Below are positions 15,176-24,593 of a stretch of DNA of 64,000 nucleotides, one piece after another. The notes below the pieces were generated by a model. That model was not told the origin of the DNA. It saw only the letters and a program-made list of their open reading frames with translations, and did no database searches. The stretch comes from Actinocatenispora comari (lineage in GTDB: Bacteria > Actinomycetota > Actinomycetes > Mycobacteriales > Micromonosporaceae), in assembly GCF_017312725.1 (NCBI RefSeq), contig NZ_BOPO01000147.1, positions 18,995 through 82,994 of the forward strand, given 5' to 3'. Numbering within the stretch: position 1 is the stretch's first letter; each line of letters starts with the position of its first letter. A program made the position numbers and the translations under genes.

Positions 15176-16384
15176 ATGTTCTCGATGGAGCTGACCGAGG
15201 AACAGCGCGACCTGCGCGACTGGGTGCACGGGTTCGCCGCCGAGGTGGTGCGGCCCGCCGCCGCCGAGTGGGACGAGCGCGAAGAGACCCCGTGGGAGAT
15301 CATCCGCGAGGCGGCGAAGATCGGCCTGTACGGGTTCGAGACGATCGCCGAGCTGTGGGCCGACCCGACCGGGCTGTCCATGCCGATCGCCAACGAGGAA
15401 CTGTTCTGGGGCGACGGCGGCATCGGCATGTCCATCTTCGGTACCACCCTGGCGGTCGCCGGCATCTTCACCGCCGGCACCCCCGACCAGCTCGCCGAGT
15501 GGGTGCCGGACTGCTTCGGCGACGCCGACGACCCGAAGCTCGCCGCGTACTGCGTGTCCGAACCCGAGGCGGGCAGCGACGTGGGCGCGATGCGTACCCG
15601 GGCGCGCTACGACGAGGCCAGCGACGAGTGGGTGATCAGCGGCCAGAAGGCGTGGATCACCAACGGCGGCATTGCCAACGTGCACGTCGTGATGGCATCG
15701 GTCGACCCGGAGCTCGGCAGCCGCGGCCAGGCCGCCTTCGTGGTACCGCCGGGCACCGCCGGCGTGGTCTCCACCCGCAAGATCCGCAAGCACGGGCTGC
15801 ACGCCTCGCACACCGCCGACGTGTTCTTCGACGACGTCCGGGTGCCGGGCCGGTGCGTACTGGGCGGCAAGGAGAAGCTCGACGCCCGGCTGGCTCGGGC
15901 CCGCGAGGCGCGGGGTGGTCGCGGGCACGCGGCGTTCGGGACGTTCGAGATGAGCCGGCCGACCGTCGGCGCCCAGGCGATCGGCATCGCCCGCGCCGCC
16001 TACGAGTACGCGCTGGACTACGCCGGCACCCGCGAGCAGTTCGGCCGGCCCATCGTCGACAACCAGGCGATCGCCTTCACCCTGGCCGATCTGCGTACCG
16101 AGATCGACGCGGCCCGGCTGCTGGTGTGGCGGGCCGCCTGGATGGGCCGCAACGACAAGACGTTCGACGCCGCGCAGGGCTCGATGTCCAAGCTGAAGGC
16201 CGGGGACGTCGCGGTCTGGGCCACCGAACGCGCGATCCAGATCCTCGGTGGCGCCGGCTACAGCCGCGAACACCCGGTCGAACGCATGCACCGGGACGCC
16301 AAGATCTACCAGATCTTCGAAGGCACCGCGGAGATCCAACGCCTGGTCATCGCCCGAGCCCTCACCGGCCGCCACCTCCGCTGA
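15176..16384 (+). CDS. Acyl-CoA dehydrogenase
   Basis: A 402-aa FAD-dependent acyl-CoA dehydrogenase. The FAD/substrate signature YCVSEPEAGSDVGAMRT is present, then WVISGQKAWITNGG. The C-terminal domain carries the EQFGRPI motif, and catalytic Glu382 lies in IYQIFEGTAEIQR, the position used by short/medium-chain enzymes. It introduces the 2,3 double bond, supplying the enoyl-CoA for a hydratase such as the nearby MaoC. It is second in a two-gene operon with the SCP2 protein. An unusual insertion ARLARAREARGGRGHAAFG lies in the loop before the C-terminal helical domain. Confidence 0.92.
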   Translation: MFSMELTEEQRDLRDWVHGFAAEVVRPAAAEWDEREETPWEIIREAAKIGLYGFETIAELWADPTGLSMPIANEELFWGDGGIGMSIFGTTLAVAGIFTAGTPDQLAEWVPDCFGDADDPKLAAYCVSEPEAGSDVGAMRTRARYDEASDEWVISGQKAWITNGGIANVHVVMASVDPELGSRGQAAFVVPPGTAGVVSTRKIRKHGLHASHTADVFFDDVRVPGRCVLGGKEKLDARLARAREARGGRGHAAFGTFEMSRPTVGAQAIGIARAAYEYALDYAGTREQFGRPIVDNQAIAFTLADLRTEIDAARLLVWRAAWMGRNDKTFDAAQGSMSKLKAGDVAVWATERAIQILGGAGYSREHPVERMHRDAKIYQIFEGTAEIQRLVIARALTGRHLR

Positions 16385-16412
16385 CCCGGGGACTGCGAAC
16401 GACGGCGCCGTG

Positions 16413-16448
16413 CGGCGGCCCGGTGCGACGGTGCGCACCGGGCCGCCG
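16413..16448. terminator. Bidirectional terminator hairpin
   Basis: A perfect 15-bp stem: CGGCGGCCCGGTGCG (16413-16427) pairs with 16434-16448 around a 6-base loop. It lies between the convergent acyl-CoA dehydrogenase and LPxTG protein genes. Confidence 0.8.
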
Positions 16449-16460
16449 GTGCCGGGCCGG

Positions 16461-17375
16461 TCAGGACTGGGTGCGCCGCCGCCGGGTCAGGACCAGCACC
16501 GCGGCACCGCCGCCGAGCAGGGCGAGCGCACCGCCGGCGATCAGGCCCAGCGACGTACCGGTCACCGGCAGGCTGCCGGAGCCGCCGCCGTTGCCGGCCG
16601 GGGTGAGCGACGGCTGCGCCGAGGCGGACGACGACGGCGCGGCGCTGCCGGACTGCGACGGCGACGCGGACGGCGACGTCGGCCCGCCGCTCGGCGACTG
16701 CGAGGGCGACCCGGACGGCGAGCTGCTGGGCGAGGTCGACGGCGGGCACGGCTTGCAGCCGGTGATGTCGCCCGCGTCCGCGTCGGTACCGTCACCGTTG
16801 GTCGACGCGTCGGTCCAGGTCTGCCCGCCGCAGCTGGCGGTGTGGTACGTCCACTGGTAGGCGCCGCCGGTGATCTGCGCGTCGGGGCCGAAGTAGAGCT
16901 TCGGCCAGTCCGATGTCGACGCCGGCATGCCGGGGCAGTCGGTACCGCGGTCGCCGGTGCCGTGCACGTCGCAGGCGTAGTCGTACCGGTTGCCGACGTT
17001 CTTGGTCGACGGCGGCGTCGCGCTGTCGACGGTCAGCGTGTAGTCGCCGGTCACGGTGCCCTTCACGCCGCGCACCCGGTTGCCCTCGCGCGGCGAGTTC
17101 GCCGTCCCGCCGATGGTCGCGAAGGTGCCCTGGTCGTGCAGCCGCACGGTCCAGGAGCCGTCGGTGTCGCCGGGGGTGATGGTGACCGACCGGTGCAGGT
17201 TCAGGCGCGCCCAGTAGCCGTGGTGGCCACTGTCGACGTCGTTGACGATGTGGACGGTGTCCTTGACGCTGCCGCCGGGGACGCTGCCGCTGGTGTCGGC
17301 CAGCGCGGGCGCCGCGGCGGCGAGGGCGAGCGCGCCCCCCGCGAGCGCGCCGACGGTCAGGGTTCGAATCTTCAA
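16461..17375 (-). CDS. Secreted LPxTG-anchored surface protein 1
   Basis: A 304-aa protein with a Sec signal (IRTLTVGALAGGALALAAAAPALA, residues ~3-26). About 170 residues of beta-rich mature domain follow, with several Cys (YDYACDV, TDCPGMP, SCGGQTW). Then come a Ser/Pro repeat linker and a cell-wall sorting tail: LPVTG, a hydrophobic helix and RRRR. Sortase would link it to peptidoglycan. The mature domain resembles no enzyme I recognise. The likely start is TTG 17375, preceded by GGGAG; the ATG at 17414 lacks a site. No sortase gene is nearby. Confidence 0.82.
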   Translation of the reverse strand: MKIRTLTVGALAGGALALAAAAPALADTSGSVPGGSVKDTVHIVNDVDSGHHGYWARLNLHRSVTITPGDTDGSWTVRLHDQGTFATIGGTANSPREGNRVRGVKGTVTGDYTLTVDSATPPSTKNVGNRYDYACDVHGTGDRGTDCPGMPASTSDWPKLYFGPDAQITGGAYQWTYHTASCGGQTWTDASTNGDGTDADAGDITGCKPCPPSTSPSSSPSGSPSQSPSGGPTSPSASPSQSGSAAPSSSASAQPSLTPAGNGGGSGSLPVTGTSLGLIAGGALALLGGGAAVLVLTRRRRTQS

Positions 17376-17555
17376 CGGACTCCCTTTCTGGTGAGAGTGC
17401 TTCACGGTCTGCATCGGGCTGGCCAGCTGCGCCGTATCAGCTACCAGGGAGTAGTGGCCGGTCGTCGGTGCCGGCCGCCGATCGGGCCACCGGCGCCATC
17501 CGATCGGAGGAGAAGACCCCGCGGTGGCGTTCGGTGCCGGGCGTCCGGCCCGGGT

Positions 17556-18155
17556 TCAGCGGTGGGCCGGCCAGGCGTGCAGGGCGAGGGCGGCGACGTG
17601 GTCGAGCTGGGTGCGGGGCACGCCGTCGCGCGCCGCCTGGGCGAGGCCGTTGAGCGTGGTCAGCAGGTACCGGGCGAGGGCGGTCGTGTCGGTGTCGGCG
17701 GGCAGCCGGCCGGCGGCGACGTCGGCCCGGATCTTCACCGCGAACGCGGCGCACTTCGCGTTGCGCAGCCGCCGCAACAGCTCGTGCACCTCGGCGTTGC
17801 TGGTGTTCGCGTCGCCGCTGACGACCAGGCAGCCGGCCGGCAGGCCGCGCCGGGTGTACCGGGCCGGACCCTCGCGCAGCACCCGTGCGGCGGCGTCGCG
17901 GGCGGTGGGTTCCTCGGCCAGCGCCCGGTCGATGAAGTCCCCGTACCGGGTGTCGTAGCGGCGCAGCGCCTCGACGAACAGCTGCTGCTTGTCGCCGAAG
18001 GCGTGGTACAGGCTGGGCGCGCCGATGCCGAGCTCGGTGGTCAGATCGCGCATCGAGGTCGCCTCGTAGCCGCGGCGCCAGAACAGCCGGACCGCCTTGT
18101 CCAGCGCGGCGTCCCGGTCGAACGAGCGCGGTCGCCCGCGTGCTGCTGTCGCCAT
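17556..18155 (-). CDS. TetR-family regulator
   Basis: A 199-aa TetR protein: GRPRSFDRDAALDKAVRLFWRRGYEATSM, then the DNA-binding helices DLTTELGIGAPSLYHAFGDKQQLF. The C-terminal domain with GPARYTRRGLPAGCLVVSGDANTS matches the large AcrR-like group whose effectors are often electrophiles or quinones. The start is ATG 18155. It is divergent from an SDR gene with two candidate operators between them and most likely represses both. Confidence 0.87.
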   Translation of the reverse strand: MATAARGRPRSFDRDAALDKAVRLFWRRGYEATSMRDLTTELGIGAPSLYHAFGDKQQLFVEALRRYDTRYGDFIDRALAEEPTARDAAARVLREGPARYTRRGLPAGCLVVSGDANTSNAEVHELLRRLRNAKCAAFAVKIRADVAAGRLPADTDTTALARYLLTTLNGLAQAARDGVPRTQLDHVAALALHAWPAHR

Positions 18156-18167
18156 GCCCACATTCTA

Positions 18168-18216
18168 TAGCGAACGTTAGACAATGTGCTACGGTCCTCA
18201 TCTGTAACGACCGTTA
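18168..18216. promoter_or_regulatory. Paired TetR operators
   Basis: TAACG-AC-CGTTA at 18205-18216 is a perfect palindrome just upstream of the SDR start. TAGCG-AA-CGTTA at 18168-18179 is a near-copy just upstream of the TetR start. They are positioned to block both divergent promoters. Confidence 0.65.
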
Positions 18217-18231
18217 GAGAAAGGGCGGGCC

Positions 18232-18984
18232 ATGGGCAGGCTGGCAGGGCGCACGGCGCTGGTGACCGGGGCGGGCCGGGGGATCGGCCGGGCGATCGCG
18301 CGGCGCCTGGCCGCCGACGGCGCCCGGGTCGGCGTGCACTACGGGACGAGCGCCGACGGGGCGGCGCAGACGGTCGCGGCGATCGAGGCGGCCGGCGGCG
18401 AGGCGTTCCGGTTCGGTGCCGAACTCGGCGTGCCCGGAGACGTCGCGGCGCTGTGGTCGGCGTACGACCGGCACGCGGACGCGGTGGACATACTCGTCAA
18501 CAACGCCGGCGTGCTGGGCGGGCGCACGCCGTACGAGCTCCTCGACGCCGCGACCTACGACCACGTCTTCGCGGTGAACACCAGGGCGCCGTTCTTCCTG
18601 ATCCAGCAGGGGTTGTCGCGGCTGCGCGACGGCGGCCGGATCGTCAACGTGTCCACCCGGTTCACTCACGGCGCGCGCAACCCGGACCTGCTCGCGTACT
18701 CGATGTCGAAGGCGGCGCTCGACGCGCTCACCGCCACCCTGGCCAAGCAGCTCGGCGGCCGTGGCATCACCGTCAACGCGGTCGGCCCCGGCGCCACCGA
18801 CACCGACATGAACGCGGCCCGGCTGGGTACCGCCGAGGGGCGTGCCGCGATCGCCGCGCTCTCCCCACTGGACCGCGTCGCGGCGCCGGCCGACATCGCC
18901 GACGTCGTGGCGTTCCTGGCCTCCCCGGATGCCCGCTGGGTCACCGGACAGTGGATCGACGCGAGCGGCGGCTCGCTGCTCTGA
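18232..18984 (+). CDS. SDR-family NAD(P)-dependent oxidoreductase
   Basis: A 250-aa classical [11 protein letters not shown] at ~13-20, NNAG at ~88-91, and a catalytic Ser-Tyr-Lys set in NVSTRF...AYSMSK. The C-terminal [15 protein letters not shown] is the usual dimer-interface ending. Arg and Tyr near the cofactor suggest NADPH, but the substrate is unknown. It is the single target-like gene divergent from the TetR regulator, a common arrangement for inducible reductive detoxification. The ATG at 18232 follows an AAAGGGCGGG site. Confidence 0.88.
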   Translation: MGRLAGRTALVTGAGRGIGRAIARRLAADGARVGVHYGTSADGAAQTVAAIEAAGGEAFRFGAELGVPGDVAALWSAYDRHADAVDILVNNAGVLGGRTPYELLDAATYDHVFAVNTRAPFFLIQQGLSRLRDGGRIVNVSTRFTHGARNPDLLAYSMSKAALDALTATLAKQLGGRGITVNAVGPGATDTDMNAARLGTAEGRAAIAALSPLDRVAAPADIADVVAFLASPDARWVTGQWIDASGGSLL

Positions 18985-19107
18985 CCCGTACGGGGTGATC
19001 GCTGCTCTGACCGGCACGGTGTGATCGGCCCGACCCGGACCGTGAGGGGGTGGTGCTTCGGGCGGGTCGCGGGGATGGCCCGGCCGGTGGTACGGAAGCA
19101 TGTCGGC

Positions 19108-20004
19108 GTGTCGACACAGCAGACGACCCCTCGCCGCGCCGCCCTCCTCGTCGCCGTCGTGCTCGCACTGGCCGGCGCCGGATGCGGACCGACCGCCTCC
19201 GGCGCCGATCCCGGCGCGACCAGCTCGTCGAACGCGGAAGCGTTGGCGCAGTTGGCGAAGCTCACCGTCCGCGCGCCGGCGAGCATGGCCGAGTACCGTC
19301 GCGACCGGTTCGGGCCGGCCTGGGCCGACGTGGACGACAACGGCTGCGACACCCGCGACGACGTACTGGCCCGGGACCTGACCGGGGTGCGCCGGGACTC
19401 CGACGGCTGCACCGTGCTGTCCGGCAGCCTGCACGACCCGTACACCGGCCGTACCATCGCGTTCCGGCGCGGCGTGCGCACCTCGGCGGCGGTGCAGATC
19501 GACCACCTGGTACCGCTGGCGAACGCGTGGCGCACCGGCGCCCGGAGCTGGACCGCCGACAAGCGGCAGCGACTCGCCAACGACCCGGCGAACCTGCTCG
19601 CGGTCGACGGTCCGGCGAACGAGTCCAAGGGCGACCAGGACGCCTCCACCTGGCTGCCGCCGGCCGCCGGCTACCACTGCGCGTACGTGGTGGCCCAGGT
19701 GCGGGTGAAGTCCACCTACGGACTGTGGGTGACACGGGCGGAACACGACGCGATCGCCCGCGTTCTGCACGGCTGCGGCGCCGGGTCGCAACCCGGCGCA
19801 TCGGCTCCCGGTTCGCCGTCCCCGGGCTCGACGGCTCCGGGTGCGTCGGCGCCGGGTTCGACCGCTCCGGGTTCGGCGGCGCCGACCGTGCATCCCGGGT
19901 CCTGGTGCGGCACACCGGATGCGCGTGGCCGGACCGCCGGCGGTACCGCGATGGTGTGCACCGGCCCGGCCGGTGAGCGACCCCGCTGGCGCACCCCGAA
20001 CTGA
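19108..20004 (+). CDS. HNH-family nuclease-like lipoprotein
   Basis: A 298-aa protein. The N-terminus is a lipoprotein signal (RRAALLVAVVLALAGAGC, lipobox Cys near residue 26), so it should be tethered outside the membrane. The body carries an HNH/DUF1524-type centre: QIDHLVPLANAW, then RQRLANDPANLLAVDGPANESKGDQD. Extracellular HNH proteins of this type are common in actinomycetes and may degrade DNA. A Gly/Ser/Ala/Pro repeat (GSTAPGASAP and similar) links to a ~35-residue C-terminal module with two Cys (SWCGTPDARGR, MVCTGP), perhaps a wall-binding element. The GTG at 19108 has GGAAG upstream; ATG 19075 is an alternative. Confidence 0.82.
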   Translation: MSTQQTTPRRAALLVAVVLALAGAGCGPTASGADPGATSSSNAEALAQLAKLTVRAPASMAEYRRDRFGPAWADVDDNGCDTRDDVLARDLTGVRRDSDGCTVLSGSLHDPYTGRTIAFRRGVRTSAAVQIDHLVPLANAWRTGARSWTADKRQRLANDPANLLAVDGPANESKGDQDASTWLPPAAGYHCAYVVAQVRVKSTYGLWVTRAEHDAIARVLHGCGAGSQPGASAPGSPSPGSTAPGASAPGSTAPGSAAPTVHPGSWCGTPDARGRTAGGTAMVCTGPAGERPRWRTPN

Positions 20005-20157
20005 GCGGTCCCCGCCCGGCCGACACCGGTTGTTCCGGGCGTCGCCGCAGGTCGATGCCGGCTTCGCGGTTCTGTCGTACCGGCCGGTTATCGTGACGCG
20101 GCAGGCAAGCACGGCACCGGATCGGTGTCGGGTCGACAGGGAGGGCACACCGCGTCG

Positions 20158-20679
20158 ATGGACGAAACAGAGCCGATTGCGGTCGGCGGGCAGACCGGTG
20201 CCGACCCGGTGCGACGCAGCGGCGCCGTGCTGGTCCGGCCGGTGCCGGTGCGCAAGCTGGCGAAGGTCCCGTTCGTGGAGCTGGCCGACGGGCGGGTGCA
20301 GGGCGTGGTGTCCAGCGGCTCGGACATCGCCCGGGTGTACGTGTCGTCGGTGACGGCGGTCGGGCACGGCCTGAGCTGCAGCACCAACAACAACCGGCCG
20401 TGCGGCGCGCTGCACGGACCGTACCCGTGCAAGCATCTCCGCCTGCTGCTCTCCGAGGCCACCCTGCAGTACGGCCTGCCGCGGGTCGCGCGCTACCTGC
20501 GGGTCGAGGTCGAGCCGGACGGTGACCTGGAGTCCGCGCTCGACCCGCACCACGAGCCGACCCCGGCCGCCACCGTCTTCAGCCGGTTCCTGCGCCACCT
20601 GTCCTACCTGGAGCTGCCCGAGGTCGCCGAGCCGATGCCGGAACTGCACTGGTTCGGCGGGACGAGGGCGGTCGACTGA
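20158..20679 (+). CDS. SWIM-like Cys-rich protein, first gene of the MoxR-VWA operon
   Basis: A 173-aa protein. The central segment has Cys74, Cys82, Cys91 and His93 (SCSTNNNRPC...PCKH). This is a C-x7-C-x8-C-x-H cluster that keeps the C-x-H end of a SWIM zinc finger but not its C-x-C start. SWIM fingers bind DNA or proteins. In streptomycetes a SWIM protein often opens operons with a MoxR ATPase and a DUF5682 protein, which supports the call. The ATG at 20158 is chosen; GTG 20125 is in frame, but GGGAGG lies between them. Its stop overlaps the next start (TGATG). Confidence 0.65.
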   Translation: MDETEPIAVGGQTGADPVRRSGAVLVRPVPVRKLAKVPFVELADGRVQGVVSSGSDIARVYVSSVTAVGHGLSCSTNNNRPCGALHGPYPCKHLRLLLSEATLQYGLPRVARYLRVEVEPDGDLESALDPHHEPTPAATVFSRFLRHLSYLELPEVAEPMPELHWFGGTRAVD

Positions 20680-22049
20680 TGCTGGCCACGCAACTGGGCA
20701 CGTTGCTCGCCGGCGAGGTCGCCGGCCTCGACCCGGCCCTCGACGTCGCGGACGGGCTGGACGACGCGCTGGCCCACGGGTTGGGCCGGCTGGGCGATCC
20801 GGAGCGCGCGGCGCTGACGGCACTGGCCGCCGCGGTCGGCGGCTCGCCACTTTCCACCCCGGTCGGCGAGGCGGTCGCGAAGCTCGCCGCGGGCACCGTG
20901 GCGGACGAGTACCTGGCGGCGCTCGCGGGCGCCCGCACGGCGCTGTTCGGCGCCGCGCACGACGCCCTGCTGGCCCGGCTCGACGACGCGCTCGGCCGGC
21001 AGCGCGCCGAGTGGGCGGGTGCCGGCACCGACGCCGCGGCCGTGCCGCTGGCGGCGGCCCGCTCCTGGCTCACCGAGCTGGCCGTGACCGGCTGGCGCGG
21101 CGTCGACGAGGACCTGGTCGCGGCGTCCGCCCCGGTGGTCGCCGCGCTGCTGGTGGAGCCGCGCACCCGGCGGCTCGCGGTGCTGCTCGACGGGTTCGGC
21201 GCCGAGCTGCGCGCCTGCGCTCCGGTCGCCACGATGGAGCTGCTGCCGGTGCGCCGCTGGGGCGACCTGTGGTCGCGGGCCGTTCTGCTCGCGCAGGACA
21301 CCTGGCCTGGGCCGGCCGAGCCGGTTCCGGTCTCCGGCCGGCTGTTGCCGCTCGGCGTCGACGTGCACGAGCACGCCACCGCGGTGCAGGTGCAGGTGCA
21401 CGGCGTGCTGGAGAGCGCGGAGGGCGTCCGGTCGGTGCGCGCCTCCCTGGTCGCGGCGAAGGTCGACACGATCGTCGGTCCCGCGGTGTGGAGCCTGTTC
21501 GACGCGCCGGTGCTGCTCGGTGCGCTCGCCGAGCACCGCGCGCTGGAACTGGCCGACATGCCCCTGCTGCCCGGCGGTGACCTGCGCTGGCGGGAGAGCG
21601 CGGCGCGACTCGGCGAGCCGGCCGACCCGTTCACCACCGCCCGGCTGGTCCTGCCGACCGCGACCGCCGTGGCACCGCCGCCGCTGGACCGGCATCCGGC
21701 CCGGCTGGCCGAGCCGGTGCTGGTGGAGGACTACCAGACGGTCGACGGTGCGGCCGTGCTCGACGGGCACCGGCTGCGGTTCGATCTCGACCGGCTGCCC
21801 GGCTGCGGCCCGCTGACCCCGGCGCTGGTGGCCGGCTCGACCGGCTGCATCGGCTTGCTGCGCTGGGACGCCGGCGAGTGGCTGCTGCAGCCGCTCGCGG
21901 TGCGGGCCACGGTGAAGCGCAAGCCGGTCGTGGCGGCCACCGGTGACTGGGCGCTCGGCCCGACCGATGCCAAGGTGGCCAAGGCAGAGGCGAAGAACGA
22001 CGCGGTTTCCGTGCTGCGGGAGCGCGCGGGACGGCTGCTGCGCTCATGA
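20679..22049 (+). CDS. Conserved protein of unknown function in the MoxR-VWA operon
   Basis: A 456-aa, Ala/Leu-rich, mostly helical protein with no domain I recognise. It contains no signal peptide, membrane segment, P-loop or Cys cluster. Segments such as RRWGDLWSRAVLLAQ and a beta-rich second half (SGRLLPLGVDVHEHATAVQVQVHG) suggest two domains: a helical N-terminus to ~residue 200 and a mixed C-terminus. The gene overlaps its upstream neighbour by one base and the VWA gene by four (ATGA), so it is an obligate part of the operon. In related operons a DUF5691-type protein takes this place, but I see no decisive similarity. An adaptor role is inferred only from position. Confidence 0.7.
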   Translation: MLATQLGTLLAGEVAGLDPALDVADGLDDALAHGLGRLGDPERAALTALAAAVGGSPLSTPVGEAVAKLAAGTVADEYLAALAGARTALFGAAHDALLARLDDALGRQRAEWAGAGTDAAAVPLAAARSWLTELAVTGWRGVDEDLVAASAPVVAALLVEPRTRRLAVLLDGFGAELRACAPVATMELLPVRRWGDLWSRAVLLAQDTWPGPAEPVPVSGRLLPLGVDVHEHATAVQVQVHGVLESAEGVRSVRASLVAAKVDTIVGPAVWSLFDAPVLLGALAEHRALELADMPLLPGGDLRWRESAARLGEPADPFTTARLVLPTATAVAPPPLDRHPARLAEPVLVEDYQTVDGAAVLDGHRLRFDLDRLPGCGPLTPALVAGSTGCIGLLRWDAGEWLLQPLAVRATVKRKPVVAATGDWALGPTDAKVAKAEAKNDAVSVLRERAGRLLRS

Positions 22050-23461
22050 CCGACGACGAGCGGGACGCCACCGGCCCCGATTCCGCATCCGGCCACGACG
22101 ATCGGGCGCTCGGCGCCGACCGCGAAACCGGGTCGGTCGACGACGATCGCGCGGCGGACGCCGATCGCGATGCCGCGCGACGCCAGGTGCTCTACTGGCG
22201 GCTGCTGTCGCGGGTGTTCGGCGCGGACGAGCAGCCCAACCTGGAGACGACCAGCGTGCAGATCGTCGACGAGCTCGGGCTGCCACCGGCACTGGCCGAC
22301 CCGTCGGTCAGCGTCGACACCGTGGTGCAACGGTTCCCGGAGCTGGCGGCGGAGTTCGACGATCTGTTCCGGCCCACGCCAGGAGAGCGCGACACCGCCG
22401 CAGAGGTGCGCCGGGCCGCGCTCGCCGGCAAGCTGCTGCTCAACGTGTTCGCCACCGGCAGCGGCAACGTCAGCGCCACCCAGCTCGCCGGCTGGCAGGC
22501 AGACGCCGGCTGGTTCGAACGCGCGCTCGGCTGCGAGCCGGGGCAGCTGCGCGGCTCGCCCCACGGCAACGAGCTGGGCGGGGTGCTCGCCGGCATCGAG
22601 GGTGACCTGGTCAACCGGATGCGGCTGCGTGAGGTGCTGGCCGACCCGGTGCTGGCCCGGCAGCTGACGCCGAGCATGTCGCTGATCGAGCAACTGCTGC
22701 GGGACAAGTCGAACCTGTCCGGCGTCGCGCTGGCCAACGCCAAGGCGCTGATCCGGCGGTACGTCGACGAGGTCGCGCAGGTGCTGCGCACCCAGGTGGA
22801 GAAGACCAGCGCCGGCACCATCGACCGGTCGGTGCCGCCCAAGCGGGTGTTCCGCAACCTCGACATCGACCGCACCATCTGGCAGAACCTGACCAACTGG
22901 AACCCGGAGGACGAGCGGCTCTACGTCGACCGGCTATTCTACCGGCACACCGCGCGGCGTACCACCCCGGCGCGGATGATCGTGGTCGTCGACCAGTCCG
23001 GTTCGATGGTCGACTCGATGGTGAACTGCACGATCCTCGCGTCGATCTTCGCCGGGCTGCCCAAGGTCGACGTGCACCTGATCGCGTACGACACCCGCTC
23101 GCTCGACCTGACGCCGTGGGTGCACGACCCGTTCGAGGTGCTGCTGCGCACCAACCTCGGTGGTGGCAACGACGGGCCGGTCGCGCTGGCCATGGCCCAG
23201 CCCAAGATCGCCGACCCGCGCAACACGGTGCTGGTGTGGATCTCCGACTTCTACGAGTTCGACCGGTCCCAGCCGCTGTTCGACGGGCTGCAGGCGGCGC
23301 ACCGTTCGGGGGTGCGGCTGATCCCGGTCGGCTCGGTGACCAGTTCCGGCCGGCAGGAGGTCAATCCGTGGTTCCGGCAGAAGTTCAAGGACCTGGGCAC
23401 CCCGGTGATCTCGGGCCACATCCGCAAGCTCGTGACCGAACTCAAGAACTTCCTCGGCTAA
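22046..23461 (+). CDS. VWA-domain protein, MoxR partner
   Basis: A 471-aa protein. The first ~45 residues are an acidic disordered stretch. A long helical region follows to ~300. A von Willebrand A domain fills the C-terminus with all metal-site residues present: Asp316, Ser318 and Ser320 (DQSGS), Thr369, and Asp401 in WISDFYEF. VWA proteins of this class act as Mg2+-dependent target adaptors for MoxR AAA+ ATPases. It overlaps the upstream gene by four bases, and the MoxR gene starts 16 bases downstream, so the pair should be made in fixed proportion. It has no signal or membrane segment, so it is cytosolic. Confidence 0.88.
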   Translation: MTDDERDATGPDSASGHDDRALGADRETGSVDDDRAADADRDAARRQVLYWRLLSRVFGADEQPNLETTSVQIVDELGLPPALADPSVSVDTVVQRFPELAAEFDDLFRPTPGERDTAAEVRRAALAGKLLLNVFATGSGNVSATQLAGWQADAGWFERALGCEPGQLRGSPHGNELGGVLAGIEGDLVNRMRLREVLADPVLARQLTPSMSLIEQLLRDKSNLSGVALANAKALIRRYVDEVAQVLRTQVEKTSAGTIDRSVPPKRVFRNLDIDRTIWQNLTNWNPEDERLYVDRLFYRHTARRTTPARMIVVVDQSGSMVDSMVNCTILASIFAGLPKVDVHLIAYDTRSLDLTPWVHDPFEVLLRTNLGGGNDGPVALAMAQPKIADPRNTVLVWISDFYEFDRSQPLFDGLQAAHRSGVRLIPVGSVTSSGRQEVNPWFRQKFKDLGTPVISGHIRKLVTELKNFLG

Positions 23462-23477
23462 GGCTAGGAGACACATC

Positions 23478-24593
23478 GTGACCGACGACCTGCTGCGCGC
23501 GCCCGCCGAGGTCAAGTACGCCGACGAGCTGAACTGGCTGGAGTCGGTGGACGACGGGCCCAAGCCGTTCTCGTGGCGGCTGTCGCCGAAGATGGTGCGG
23601 CTGTTCATCCTCGGCTCCGAGCGCGCCGACGGGCTGGAGCGCGAGATACCGCAGAAGTGGTTCGGTGATCGCAGCTTCGTCGAACGCGCGATCGTCACCC
23701 TCGCCTCCGACCGCGGTCTGCTGCTGATCGGCGACCCCGGGACCGGCAAGAGCTGGCTCGCCGAGCTGCTGTCGGCGGCGATCTGCCGCAACTCGACGCT
23801 GGTCGTGCAGGGCACCGCCGGTACCACCGAGGACCACATCAAGTACTCGTGGAACGTGTCGATGGTGATCGCGAAGGGGCAGTCGCGCGAGTCGATGATC
23901 CCGTCGCCGATCATGACCGCGATGGAGCGCGGCGTGATCGGCCGGTTCGAGGAGCTGACCCGCTCCACCAGCGACGTGCAGGACGCGCTGATCTCGATCC
24001 TGTCCGAGAAGTACGTGTCGATCCCGGAGCTGGACGACGACAACATCGTGTTCGCCCAGCCCGGCTTCTCCATCATCGCCACCGCCAACAGCCGGGACCG
24101 GGGCGTCAACGACCTGTCGTCGGCGTTGAAGCGGCGGTTCAACTTCGTCCGCATTCCGGTGGTGACGAACAAGAAGAGCGAGACCGAGATCGTCCGGTTC
24201 CGCACCGAGGAGCTGCTGAAGCGGCACGCGATCGAGCTGGACGTGCCGCCGTCGCTGCTGTCGATCCTGCTGCAGAGCTTCGCCGACCTGCGCGCGGCGG
24301 CGCAGTCGGCGGCCAGCGACGACGAGAAGCTGGAGTCGGCGCTGTCCACCGCCGAGCAGATCGGCGTGCTGGAGGACGCGATCCTGTCCAGCCACTTCTT
24401 CGGCGACCGCACCCTGACCGCGCAGCGGCTCGCCTCCTCGCTGGTCGGTTCGCTGGCCCGGCGCAGCCCGGAGGACCTGGCGATCCTCAACAAGTACTGG
24501 CACGGGGTGGTCGAGCCGCGCAGCAAGGCCGAGGGCGGCGAGTGGCCGGCGTTCCTGGACGGTGGTCGCGACACCATCGCGACGCTGTCATGA
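23478..24593 (+). CDS. MoxR-family AAA+ ATPase
   Basis: A 371-aa AAA+ ATPase. The Walker A GDPGTGKS is at residues 85-92 (Lys91). The Walker B-like segment is GVIGRFEELTR, Sensor 1 is SIIATANSRDRG, and the Arg-finger region SALKRRF places Arg219/Arg220. Such ATPases form hexamers that remodel or insert cofactors into partner proteins presented by VWA adaptors. The GTG start at 23478 follows TAGGAGA. Its stop overlaps the next start by four bases. With the VWA protein upstream and the DUF5682 protein downstream it forms the catalytic heart of the five-gene unit. Confidence 0.92.
   Translation: MTDDLLRAPAEVKYADELNWLESVDDGPKPFSWRLSPKMVRLFILGSERADGLEREIPQKWFGDRSFVERAIVTLASDRGLLLIGDPGTGKSWLAELLSAAICRNSTLVVQGTAGTTEDHIKYSWNVSMVIAKGQSRESMIPSPIMTAMERGVIGRFEELTRSTSDVQDALISILSEKYVSIPELDDDNIVFAQPGFSIIATANSRDRGVNDLSSALKRRFNFVRIPVVTNKKSETEIVRFRTEELLKRHAIELDVPPSLLSILLQSFADLRAAAQSAASDDEKLESALSTAEQIGVLEDAILSSHFFGDRTLTAQRLASSLVGSLARRSPEDLAILNKYWHGVVEPRSKAEGGEWPAFLDGGRDTIATLS

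Noticed and set aside
18985..20157. HNH protein as a restriction or toxin nuclease
   Set aside because: It has a lipoprotein signal and lacks immunity or methylase neighbours, so an extracellular nuclease-like lipoprotein is the simpler reading.
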